This document shows, piece after piece, positions 15,399 to 23,234 of a DNA stretch of 23,234 nucleotides. This DNA is from CAZRSW01 sp964602845 (lineage in GTDB: Bacteria; Chloroflexota; Dehalococcoidia; Lucifugimonadales; UBA826). Location: positions 1 to 23,234 of the forward strand of contig CAZRSW010000026.1 of assembly GCA_964602845.1 (NCBI GenBank), written 5' to 3'. Under the pieces are notes generated by a model. The model made no database searches, was not told the origin of the DNA, and was given only the letters and a program-made list of their open reading frames with translations. Every line of letters begins with the position of its first letter. Positions within the stretch are counted from its first letter, which is position 1. Made by a program: the position numbers and the translations under genes.

Positions 15399-16358
15399 AT
15401 GAAGAATATCTTAGTTACCGGCGCTGCTGGCCAAATCGGTTCGGAACTGGTTCCTGCATTGAGACAACGATTCGGGAATGATCACGTCGTGGCGGCTGCT
15501 CACCATACGGCTTTACCTTCAGATATCGCAACAACTGGACCAACAACTATGGTAGATGTTACCGACTACAAACAACTCGAAGAGGTAATAAGGACATTTG
15601 CTATAAAGTCTGTTTTTCACATGAGTTCAATTCTTTCTGCGACTGCTGAGTCTAAAAGACATGTGGCTCATGAAGTGAATATCGATGGCACTTACAACAT
15701 TTTAGAATGTGCCTATCAAAACAATGTCCAGAGAGTTATTATGCCTAGTTCAATTGCGGCCTTTGGGCCGGGATCCCCTAAAGACATGACTCCAAATGAT
15801 ACATTGCAGAAACCAAATACACTCTATGGGATTTCCAAAGTTTTTGCCGAACTGATGGGAAACTATTACTACGGAAAACTTGGGCTCGACGTAAGGGGTC
15901 TGAGACTGCCCGGCGTAATTAGCTGGAAAACAGAACCTACTGCAGGTACTACTGATTATGCAGTTGAAATGTTTTATGGTGCTATAGAGAATGATTATTA
16001 TGAATGCTACCTTCGCTCTGATACTATGTTACCGATGATGTATATGCCGGATGCCATCAAGGCAATTATTCAGATCTCCCAGTGCGAAATTAACGATCTT
16101 AAGCACCATGCTGATTTCAATGTTCATGCTTTAAGCTTCACTCCCGATGACCTCGCAAAATATATAACACGGATAAATCCTCAATTCCGAGTGTCATATA
16201 ACGTTGACGCCGAAAGGCAGGCTATCGCAGATTCCTGGCCCCAGTCTCTTGATGATTCAGCTGCTAGGTTGGAATGGGGTTGGCAACCTAGGTTTAACAT
16301 GGAGACACTAGTCAAAGATATGTACGATAACCTAAAGGCGAAACTACGTCGTGATTGA
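15399..16358 (+). CDS. L-threonine 3-dehydrogenase, short-chain (SDR) type
   Basis: An extended-SDR enzyme of about 319 residues that oxidises L-threonine to 2-amino-3-oxobutyrate with NAD+. Counting from the ATG at 15399: TGAAGQIG at 7-14 is the NAD-binding loop, and Y143 and K147 (YGISK) are catalytic. The stretch RLPGVISWKTEP with GTTDYAV, followed by LPMMYMPDAIKA, is the family's substrate-loop signature and separates it from sugar-nucleotide epimerases. The frame is open to a GTG at 15393; the ATG is preferred because the family begins MKNILVTG. No Kbl gene (2-amino-3-oxobutyrate CoA ligase) is in the window, so it could feed glycine plus acetyl-CoA with an unlinked Kbl, or aminoacetone by spontaneous decarboxylation. 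The SDR just upstream may be co-expressed. Confidence 0.88.
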   Translation: MKNILVTGAAGQIGSELVPALRQRFGNDHVVAAAHHTALPSDIATTGPTTMVDVTDYKQLEEVIRTFAIKSVFHMSSILSATAESKRHVAHEVNIDGTYNILECAYQNNVQRVIMPSSIAAFGPGSPKDMTPNDTLQKPNTLYGISKVFAELMGNYYYGKLGLDVRGLRLPGVISWKTEPTAGTTDYAVEMFYGAIENDYYECYLRSDTMLPMMYMPDAIKAIIQISQCEINDLKHHADFNVHALSFTPDDLAKYITRINPQFRVSYNVDAERQAIADSWPQSLDDSAARLEWGWQPRFNMETLVKDMYDNLKAKLRRD

Positions 16359-16532
16359 TACTTAAATTAAGTTTAACTTGGTTTTGAGATAAACCATGTT
16401 GCGAAATACAGACGTTTCACGATATTCGATATATGCTGATTCTAAAAATAAAGAACCGCAGTAGTTCCCTCAGAAACGGGTGAATGATGTCGAATCCTGG
16501 TGGATTGAAGGATATCTTAATATACAAAACCG

Positions 16533-17557
16533 ATGCGAACTCTAATAGCGACAATCAAGTACTGCGGGTTTCTCTTCACTATATGTTTGATATTGATTTC
16601 CTCAGTTGCTGAGATCAAGAGTGCTGTGAATGCACTTCTATTCATTCCACAAGTAGTCCCTGATATACCTTTCCGGCCACTAGAACTAGTTTCGCGAAAA
16701 CCAAGTCGAGAAGCCATAATATTTCCAAGCACAAAAGGACCATCGGCCGCTGACCTCTACCTACCTGCAGGCTCGAAACAGCATAACGCCGTAGTCTTTT
16801 TCATGGGTGTCATGCCACCGAATCGTGACGAACAACGAATAGTTAATTTGGCGGAGGGATTAGCTCGGACAGGTATGGTGGTGATGATTCCCTGGCTGGA
16901 TACCCAAAATGAACACAAGATTATCAAATCGGATATAGAACGATTGGTGGGGGCCCATCAGTATCTTCGAAATCATGAACGTGTTAAACCAAACAAGGTT
17001 GGCATGGGTGGTATTTGCACGGGGGCTTCTATGGTGGTGGTTGCTGCAGAGGATGAAAGAATAAATGAACAAGTGGCCTTCATAAACTCTTTTGCCGGAT
17101 ATTACGATGCCACAGATTTTGTCGCTAGCGTAGCTACCAAGAATCATTTAANNNNNNNNNNNNNNNNNNNNNNNNNNNNNNNNNNNNNNNNNNNNNNNNN
17201 NNNNNNNNNNNNNNNNNNNNNNNNNNNNNNNNNNNNNNNNNNNNNNNNNNNCTGTCCCCTGAAACCCTTCAATTCTTAAAGGATATCTCACCGAGCAGCC
17301 AAATTAACAATCTAAAATCAGATGTGTTTATTATGCATGATAGAGCAGACAGATTAGTCCCTTATGGAGAATCCAACAGGTTTGCAGAAGCGATTCGTGA
17401 TGGTCACGGGCATGTGTACTATACTGAATTTTCAATGTTTCAAAATGCCGTTCAGGTGCACATGTCTGAATCTGATGGTTTGGGTTTAATTGGGTTCGTT
17501 AAGGAACTTTTTAAACTTTATAAACACATGTACCAGATCATGAATTTGGCTGAATAA
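16533..17557 (+). CDS. Exported dienelactone-hydrolase-like alpha/beta hydrolase, interrupted by an assembly gap
   Basis: One gene is split by 100 N. The left part (16533-17151) has a basic/hydrophobic N-terminal segment (about 8-25) that looks like a signal peptide or anchor, then an alpha/beta hydrolase with the nucleophile elbow GGICTGAS, where Cys (C162), not Ser, is the nucleophile, as in dienelactone hydrolase. The right part (17252-17557), in a different phase only because the gap length is nominal, supplies HDRADRLVPYGE (acid Asp) and VQVHMSESDG (His), completing a Cys-Asp-His triad. Native length is unknown because the missing segment is of unknown size. A purine-rich AAGGA lies too far upstream (over 20 nt) to be a sure Shine-Dalgarno. 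Substrate unknown; it may cleave a lactone or ester outside the membrane. Confidence 0.75.
17152..17251. other. Assembly gap of 100 N
   Basis: Exactly 100 unknown bases, the usual placeholder for a scaffold join of unknown size. It lies in the alpha/beta hydrolase gene, and the two flanks code for successive parts of the same protein family, so the join is plausibly correct. Confidence 0.98.
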
Positions 17558-17651
17558 CCAATAAATTCTGACCAAAAAGGGGAAAATGTAGTATCTTGGT
17601 ATATCATCAATGCTGTGAATCAGCTTTCAATTGGAACGTGGGAGAAAATAG

Positions 17652-18779
17652 ATGGGTATCTTTGGAGAAATAATTTATCAATCCAATTTATTGATAATTT
17701 TGTCTGCGGTCATCGCTTTTCTTATATCCGGCCTAGTGGCCTATTCCATAAGACAGCTCATTAAGATATTCCTTAGCCGCCGACGTTCCAGAGAGGGCGC
17801 CGCGGGATTAGGTACGGTATTCATCGCTTCTATTCAGGGGCCGCTGTTTTTACTTATCTTGGGCGTCGGCTTACTTGTTGGGCTGTACATCATGGTCGAA
17901 TCAGAGGCACCTTGGTTTGATCCGTTATCAGATCTATCTGCAGCCATTAGCCGCTCATGGCTTGTAATTGCTGTCATATTCATTACCTTTTTCCTGGCCA
18001 AATTCGTCAACGAATTTATCGATTGGTATCTGGAAAATGTTGGGATTAAAACTGACACAGTGATAGATGATGCAGTTTTAGCGACGAGTAAAAGAGTTTT
18101 ACCAATTATCGTCTATACAGTAGGTATTCTGATCGCCGTTGACAGTGCAGGTGTGTCAATAAGTCCTATTTTGGCTGGATTAGGTGTTGGAGGTCTCGCG
18201 GTAGCCTTGGCGGTTCAGCCAACGCTAAGCAATTTCTTCGCAGGTACATATGTCGTCACAGAAGGTGAGCTCAAAGTCGACGATTACATCGAATTGGAGG
18301 GCGGACCCGCAGGTTTCGTTGTTGAAGTAGGATGGAGAAGTACGAAAATAAGGAGCCGATTCAATAACTTGATAATCATTCCGAATTCAAAGATGGCTGA
18401 AAGTATAGTGACAAATTATTACAGTCCGGAACCGGCAATGATTACTGTTGTAAGGTGTGGGGTTAGCTATTCCTCTGACCTAAAGTCTGTCAGGGAAATT
18501 TCCCTTGAGGAAGCTGCTCATGTGATTCAGGAACAGCCGGAGGCAGCCATATCTGATTGGGAACCAATTTTCCGTTATCGGGTGTTTGGGGAGTCAAACA
18601 TAGATTTTGTGGTTGTGTTGCAGGCTGCAGATCGTGCATCTACCTTTCTACTGGAAAGTGAACTCATCGAGAGATTGCATGAAAGATTCAAGGAAGAGGG
18701 TATAGAGATAAATTATCCCGTCCGTAAAGTAGTGTGGCCCGAGAGTGAGGAATTTCTAGCAGATCGCATCAGCAAATAA
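17652..18779 (+). CDS. Small-conductance mechanosensitive channel, MscS family
   Basis: A 375-residue inner-membrane channel that opens under membrane tension to release solutes during osmotic downshock. Membrane helices at about 12-38, 59-82, 101-125 and 145-166 precede the pore helix (170-200), where SPILAGLGVGGLAVALAVQP and TLSNFFAG give the Gly/Ala-rich pore-lining pattern of MscS. The beta domain follows with DYIELEGGPAGFVVEVGWRSTKIR (split across 211-234) and IIIPNSKMAE. The C-terminal alpha/beta domain ends with the family's EGIEINYPVR. It carries one more helix than E. coli MscS, as many family members do. GGGAG lies about 9 nt before the ATG. No osmolyte gene is adjacent. Confidence 0.93.
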   Translation: MGIFGEIIYQSNLLIILSAVIAFLISGLVAYSIRQLIKIFLSRRRSREGAAGLGTVFIASIQGPLFLLILGVGLLVGLYIMVESEAPWFDPLSDLSAAISRSWLVIAVIFITFFLAKFVNEFIDWYLENVGIKTDTVIDDAVLATSKRVLPIIVYTVGILIAVDSAGVSISPILAGLGVGGLAVALAVQPTLSNFFAGTYVVTEGELKVDDYIELEGGPAGFVVEVGWRSTKIRSRFNNLIIIPNSKMAESIVTNYYSPEPAMITVVRCGVSYSSDLKSVREISLEEAAHVIQEQPEAAISDWEPIFRYRVFGESNIDFVVVLQAADRASTFLLESELIERLHERFKEEGIEINYPVRKVVWPESEEFLADRISK

Positions 18780-18897
18780 CGGGTGCTGCTGGCACACCTG
18801 CCCCTGGCCTGAACCTGTTCAACCTCTTCCAAGATAATTTCGAGTGTAGCCAGCCGCTATATATTCCCCACGATGAAACACGAACCCATGTCAGTAA

Positions 18898-20907
18898 TCA
18901 TCGCTGGTTTTTCAGGGCCTCTCTCCAGTCGTAGTAAGTTTGGGACATGGTGCCTTTCATGGTGGCATTAGGCCCTCCCCTCCTGACTCTCATGATCATA
19001 GACCACAGGAAGTTTAGTATCAGAAAGATCAAGAAGATACCTAGAGAATAGAGGCAGATGGTAAGGCTATTTGAAGCGACTCCGGATATAACGGTGTCAG
19101 CCATGTATCGAGTGATATCCACTATTTTTTCGGCCAAAATCAACTGGGTACCTCCATACTCCATCGCTGCGAAGGTGGCCGGATTTAGCTGCAGGTATAG
19201 TTGCTCATCTAGCATGGGTTCCAATATAAAGTCAAAAGCGGGTCCCCACAGGCTCCAGACAAGAGCGGATGCCAGAATTAGGCTCACTAGACCCCAAGCC
19301 CCTCTTTCAAGCATTTTTCTACCACCTAAAAAGCCAATGATCAATATAAGAATCAATATTACGGGAGCAGGGAACCATTTCAGGGTGGGCGCATAACCTA
19401 ACCAATCCCTAACATCGTCGAACATAATCAACGTTTCGTCACCGCCTAGTCTAACTATGTGCTTACGTAAATCATTCTGATTGTATCTGTAGCCTCCGTC
19501 ATCGGACAGGAAATCCCTGGCCGCTTCCAATCTCCCCGGTATGGCTCCTCCAGCATAAGTCCCCAAGTTGTGATTAAGATCCCTTTCATTGAATGACCAT
19601 TCCCCGGATATCAGTTCCCTGACCGTGTCGATCATATCTATGACTTCCTGGGATTTTTCATCCTGTAATTGCTGACGTAAGACTTCTTCATCAAAAGAAA
19701 TTTGATCAGGGATAGCATCGAGTATCAGTGGTTTCAAGGCAGATACTGCGACGTCGATCTGATCGTCAATAAATGAGGTCAGTTGAGCCCGCATCTCCTC
19801 GTTGGTAGGGAGGCAGTCAGGAATCGTACTTAAGCTCCCCTTTTCCATTAACTTCATTAGTTGTTCCAACGAACAGGGTTCTAGCGCATCGGTTTTTCCC
19901 TTTAGGCGGGTTTTCGCAATTTGAACGAGTTCCGAAACCGCGTCAGCTTTGTTGCCGGAGATGTCAAGAGTAATTTCAAATGAGTCTTGTTCTCCTAGCA
20001 TGTACGGCGTTACCTGGTCTATCACAGATTCCGCGGTAGATTTAGCCCATTCCTCGGAAGCAACCGCTTGGAGTGACCCCGTTATCTCTTCGTCGGTTAT
20101 GAAAATTTCATCGCTTAGCTGGATGGTGTCTCCAACTTTACTAGTGATAACCGGCGCCACGATATCACTATAAATGAGAGAATAGGCATCGGCTTCATCT
20201 AATAGGGATTTGACTTCATTCACTGCTACTTGCGTACGATCTGATAGGTCGATGCTTATCTCAAATTTATCAGTTCTACCAATGAGGTATGGAGTCATTT
20301 CTTCAAATACATAGGCTAGCTGTTCATTTATCCATTCTTTACTGATGATGTTCTCAACAGCCTGTATTGCTCGTTCTTCTGATATATCAAGGCCAAGAGG
20401 CAAGTCTCTATTTATCTGTTGGCTAATTTGCGGTCGGACCACTCTTTCAATTATGAGTTCGTACGCGTCCCCTTGTTTAAAGATATGCAGTACTTCTCCA
20501 GCAATGCTCTCTGCCCGGTCCCCCGCTGAAAGATTTATTTCAAACTCCTCTTCCTGTCCGGTAATATAACCTCCCCCACCGATAATAGCCTGCTCAACGA
20601 TAGATTGTACCCATTCCGGTGTCACTCCTCTGTTGATCGATTCCACGATTTGCTCATCTGTCAAACCAGTTGTTTCTATAGGGTTCTCTGCGAGCCCTGA
20701 TATGGGTTGAGTTCTAGCTTCAGCTATAAGGGACAAAAGGAAATCATTTAATGCGAAAGAATACAGATCCTCTTCTGATAGAGCTTCCGCATAGAAGTCA
20801 GGGCTAAGCAAGGTTTCGTCGACATCGTTTAAAATCACTGCGATCTGTACAGCCAATACCAAAACGATGAAAAATGGTATGGAAATTATCCTTCTAACCC
20901 ATATCAT
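18898..20907 (-). CDS. Membrane protein with three internal outer repeats, unknown function
   Basis: A 669-residue protein that I cannot assign to a named family. One N-terminal membrane helix (about 5-26) is followed by a large, acidic, helical outer region and three or more C-terminal helices (about 509-529, 537-556 and 611-637), then a basic cytoplasmic tail. The outer region has three repeats of about 90 residues (about 86-150, 175-245 and 267-335). Each carries an EW near its start, then (Y)-(I/L)-x-G, then FEI-(N/S/T)-(L/I) and a helix: for example FEINLSAG, FEISIDLSD and FEITLDISG. C345 and C365 could form a disulfide. A further weak duplication (SFNERDL and RYNQNDL) precedes the C-terminal helices. 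It is last in the FHA/PP2C unit, 98 bp after the phosphatase; GAGG upstream of the ATG supports the start. Confidence 0.8.
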   Translation of the reverse strand: MIWVRRIISIPFFIVLVLAVQIAVILNDVDETLLSPDFYAEALSEEDLYSFALNDFLLSLIAEARTQPISGLAENPIETTGLTDEQIVESINRGVTPEWVQSIVEQAIIGGGGYITGQEEEFEINLSAGDRAESIAGEVLHIFKQGDAYELIIERVVRPQISQQINRDLPLGLDISEERAIQAVENIISKEWINEQLAYVFEEMTPYLIGRTDKFEISIDLSDRTQVAVNEVKSLLDEADAYSLIYSDIVAPVITSKVGDTIQLSDEIFITDEEITGSLQAVASEEWAKSTAESVIDQVTPYMLGEQDSFEITLDISGNKADAVSELVQIAKTRLKGKTDALEPCSLEQLMKLMEKGSLSTIPDCLPTNEEMRAQLTSFIDDQIDVAVSALKPLILDAIPDQISFDEEVLRQQLQDEKSQEVIDMIDTVRELISGEWSFNERDLNHNLGTYAGGAIPGRLEAARDFLSDDGGYRYNQNDLRKHIVRLGGDETLIMFDDVRDWLGYAPTLKWFPAPVILILILIIGFLGGRKMLERGAWGLVSLILASALVWSLWGPAFDFILEPMLDEQLYLQLNPATFAAMEYGGTQLILAEKIVDITRYMADTVISGVASNSLTICLYSLGIFLIFLILNFLWSMIMRVRRGGPNATMKGTMSQTYYDWREALKNQR

Positions 20908-21005
20908 AGAGCGCCTCTTTTTGTGGGAGTTATATCTGTAGGGAAGACCATCATCCCATACCTTCCCATGAATAATAAATAGTTGGATTGTTAAATGATT
21001 TAATT

Positions 21006-21884
21006 TTAATTACGGCCAAAAAGTTTCCTAACTCTATCTCCAAGAGGTATCTTAGGAGTGAGGTCTCGAAGGTTCTGGAACTGATTCGTTAATCTTTCCT
21101 GGATCTCTGATAAATTCCCTAATTTAATCTCTGTTATCTTGGCGACAATCACAGTTATGTTGTCATGCCCGCCCCTGCTTTTAGCTTTCTCTATAAGATC
21201 AGTACAGGCTTCGTTAGGTTGATAGTCCGCGCAGACATCGTTGATCTCCTTAGCATCCACATAGGATGTCAACCCATCCGAACAAAATACCAGTATGTCT
21301 TCTGGCATTAACTCAAGTTGACCGGTATCCACGTGAACTTCTGGATTAATCCCGACTGCCCTTGTTATGACATTTCGTTGAGGGTGTTGCTCAGCTTCCT
21401 CCTCAGTCATAGTGCCTCTTTCTACCTGTTCCGCAACCCAACTGTGATCCTTTGTGATTTGTGCAGTTCTACCCCCTCTGCAAAGATAAGCCCTGCTGTC
21501 CCCTACATGGGCGAATACCGCGAAATGCCCTATTAACAATGCCCCAGTGAATGTGGTTGCCATACCGCTAGTTTCCGGCTTCTTTGAACCTTCGTTGATC
21601 GCTCCGTTCGCTGATTGCACTGCGGATTTAAACACTGCCTCGATGTCCACATTTTCATCAATTAAATTGGCCCTAAGATCATTGACAACATTTTCCACAG
21701 CCATTGCACTAGCGACCTCCCCTGCCAAATGCCCACCCATGCCATCAGCAACGATTAGTAAGGCATTGCTTGGCCCAGGTGCAGCATCGTCAGACAAGGC
21801 GATAAAGGAATCCTCATTTCCTTCTCTAACCATGCCGACATCGGTTTCCCCAAATATCGACAATTCTAATTTAGTCCGTGGCAT
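21006..21884 (-). CDS. PP2C-family Ser/Thr protein phosphatase
   Basis: A 292-residue metal-dependent phosphatase of the bacterial Stp1/PstP type, which dephosphorylates Ser/Thr kinases and their targets in the cytoplasm. The metal ligands and motifs are complete: E24/D25 in REGNEDSF, D47 in VADGMGGH, GDSRAYL (128-134), TKDHSWVAEQVERG, NVITRAVG, D203 in CSDGLT, and D241 in GGHDNITV. The PP2C core covers about 8-252; a short basic tail of about 40 residues follows. No membrane helix is seen. The start lies only 27 bp after the FHA gene stop, so the two are almost surely co-transcribed. No Shine-Dalgarno is obvious before the ATG. The kinase at 7305 is a possible substrate, though distance gives no direct support. 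Confidence 0.95.
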   Translation of the reverse strand: MPRTKLELSIFGETDVGMVREGNEDSFIALSDDAAPGPSNALLIVADGMGGHLAGEVASAMAVENVVNDLRANLIDENVDIEAVFKSAVQSANGAINEGSKKPETSGMATTFTGALLIGHFAVFAHVGDSRAYLCRGGRTAQITKDHSWVAEQVERGTMTEEEAEQHPQRNVITRAVGINPEVHVDTGQLELMPEDILVFCSDGLTSYVDAKEINDVCADYQPNEACTDLIEKAKSRGGHDNITVIVAKITEIKLGNLSEIQERLTNQFQNLRDLTPKIPLGDRVRKLFGRN

Positions 21885-21911
21885 ACTTAATCGTCCATAA
21901 ACAGATATTCG

Positions 21912-23231
21912 TTAGCTCGTGAAGCTGATAATTGCTGTGCCCATACTTATACTATCCCCGGTTGACAGGCTGTGGCTAGCAAGTTTTTTACCATTAACTG
22001 TCGTTCCCGAAGGGCTGGCATTATCAATTACCTGTGCTCCATCTGGAAACACCCTCACAATGGCATGGTTAGATCCCACTGTATTATCCGTAACGGCTAC
22101 CGAGGAAGATCCTTCTGTTCCGATCGTGTTATCGCCTTCATTGAGAGAAAAAGTCTTACCTGCGTCAGGGCCAGACTGTACTATTAGTAATCCCGATTTA
22201 CTTGGTGCTTGATACACCATGGTGGCTGAAGCGGAAGTTGCGGGGGCATCTTGAGTCCCTGCATCGTCGACCGAGACGTAGTTAAATGTAGTATTGCCAA
22301 CCTGGATGGTGGAACCACTTTCTAGGGTTTCACTTCCTAGCTTTATGTTACCTACCGTGGTGCCACTGGTACTTCCTAGATCCGATATAATAAATCCGTT
22401 GTTATCTGCCCTGATAATTGCATGGACCCGGCTGACAGTCCCATCCTTTAAAACAAAATCGTTGTCGTCTCCTCTTCCGATAGAATTAACCCCCATTTTG
22501 ATCTGATATGTGTCACCCGTAGAATCTCCTGACGTGACCGTAAGAAGTCCCGAAGTGACCTGTGGCGCGCTAGGCATGATCATAGTGGCTCCCGCCGAGG
22601 AGGCTGGAGCAGGTTCCGGAGGAGTCATCACTACAGTTGCTCCCGCATCTGCGACAGGTGGAGACAAAGTTGCCTCAACCGAACCTTTATCTTCCTCCTC
22701 GTCGGAGGTATAGCCTAATGTCATGGCCGTGGTACCCAATGTAATGCTCACACCGGATTGGACTTTTGTTACGGACGATATCTTGTCGTTTCCAACAAAT
22801 GTCCCGGTTGAACTACCTTTATCTTCTATATAAAAGGCCCCGTCTGAATAGGATAGCTCAGCATGGGAGCGGCTAACGTTTTGATCGTCGATAACTATGT
22901 CATTGTCGGCAGACCTGCCGAGAGATAATCTATCATCATCTATGTTTATTGTCTGACCAGACATATTGCCCGCCGTGACCGTCAGTACAGCGTCATCAGG
23001 GAGATCATTATAAGCGGCGGATCTATCACTGGTTGGGGACAAAGTGCCGGTTCCAGTAGCTGCTACTGCCGCAGGAATCTCAATATCCGCTTCCGAGGTG
23101 AGTGGAGATACCACCAATTCTTCGTCATCTGTGGCGCTCGAATCCGCCACATCGATCTCTTCGACGGATTCTTCGTCCTCTTCGTCCTCACCTCTCTTCA
23201 TGTACCAGTTCAGAAAGTAATAATTCCCCAT
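21912..23231 (-). CDS. Triple FHA-domain protein, probably truncated at its N-terminus by the window edge
   Basis: A 439-residue frame that touches the window end. Three FHA domains read phospho-Thr peptides: FHA1 (about 90-175) with G105-R106 and S120-x-x-H123; FHA2 (about 235-320) with G252-R253 and S267-x-x-H270; FHA3 (about 355-439), which has lost the Arg (GT at 371-372) and the Ser of SRxH (GSNH at 386-389). Acidic and Pro/Thr-rich linkers separate them and carry a recurring A-T-(V/M)-(V/I/M)-(M/Y) motif (198-202, 215-219, 336-340). The first residues (YYFLNWYMKRGEDEEDEE) read like the end of a membrane anchor, so the true start is probably upstream, past the window, perhaps with an N-terminal outer domain. 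It is first of the visible FHA/PP2C/membrane-protein unit. Confidence 0.85.
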   Translation of the reverse strand: MGNYYFLNWYMKRGEDEEDEESVEEIDVADSSATDDEELVVSPLTSEADIEIPAAVAATGTGTLSPTSDRSAAYNDLPDDAVLTVTAGNMSGQTINIDDDRLSLGRSADNDIVIDDQNVSRSHAELSYSDGAFYIEDKGSSTGTFVGNDKISSVTKVQSGVSITLGTTAMTLGYTSDEEEDKGSVEATLSPPVADAGATVVMTPPEPAPASSAGATMIMPSAPQVTSGLLTVTSGDSTGDTYQIKMGVNSIGRGDDNDFVLKDGTVSRVHAIIRADNNGFIISDLGSTSGTTVGNIKLGSETLESGSTIQVGNTTFNYVSVDDAGTQDAPATSASATMVYQAPSKSGLLIVQSGPDAGKTFSLNEGDNTIGTEGSSSVAVTDNTVGSNHAIVRVFPDGAQVIDNASPSGTTVNGKKLASHSLSTGDSISMGTAIISFTS

Positions 23232-23234
23232 ACT

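Noticed and set aside
16360..16372. ACTTAAATTAAGT palindrome after the threonine dehydrogenase gene
   Set aside because: Short AT-rich palindrome with no loop; common by chance in this base composition.
17252..17557. Separate small gene after the N gap
   Set aside because: The open frame continues upstream to the gap edge with a hydrolase-like acid and His region, so it is the 3' part of the interrupted gene.
20941..20967. GGGAAG/CTTCCC repeat between the phosphatase and the 669-residue gene
   Set aside because: Six-bp arms, no U-run on the transcribed strand; insufficient for a terminator or attenuator call.

Overview
The window looks like bacterial chromosomal DNA of moderate GC content from an assembled (probably metagenomic) genome: a run of exactly 100 N marks a scaffold join inside one gene. 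No rRNA, tRNA, CRISPR array or insertion sequence was seen. The gene content (a membrane-anchored Ser/Thr kinase with Pro/Thr-rich linkers, a PP2C phosphatase beside a multi-FHA protein, a DUF1800 protein, beta-propeller proteins, TTG and GTG starts) recalls Chloroflexota of the Dehalococcoidia/SAR202 kind. That placement is an impression from gene style, not a proof.

Left part (1-4400): the last codons of a probable 2-oxoacid dehydrogenase E1 alpha subunit, then convergent to it an aldo/keto reductase and an MBL-fold hydrolase with a C-terminal winged-helix-like tail. A DHA2-type MFS exporter is divergent from the hydrolase, and a small lipoprotein is convergent to the exporter.

Middle part (4600-11915), all on the plus strand: a six-bladed NHL-repeat protein and a DUF1800 protein in an apparent two-gene unit, a 1262-residue receptor-like Ser/Thr kinase (cytoplasmic kinase, one membrane helix, outer beta-sandwich, PPC domain, Ser/Thr-rich stalk, unassigned domain, leucine-rich repeats), and exonuclease III. 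A strong intrinsic terminator at 12022-12051 closes a six-helix membrane protein gene that runs toward exonuclease III.

Right part (13073-18779), plus strand: a zinc-ribbon/membrane-helix/PQQ-propeller protein, a short-chain dehydrogenase, an SDR-type L-threonine 3-dehydrogenase, an exported dienelactone-hydrolase-like enzyme broken by the assembly gap, and an MscS channel.

The end (23231-18898, minus strand) is a probable operon: a triple-FHA protein, a PP2C phosphatase, and a 669-residue membrane protein with three internal repeats. Together with the kinase about 10 kb away, this gives the window writer, eraser and reader modules of Ser/Thr phosphorylation signalling. The kinase-receptor architecture and the FHA/PP2C/repeat-protein operon are the best candidates for a poorly described system. 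The remaining genes look like ordinary metabolism and housekeeping.
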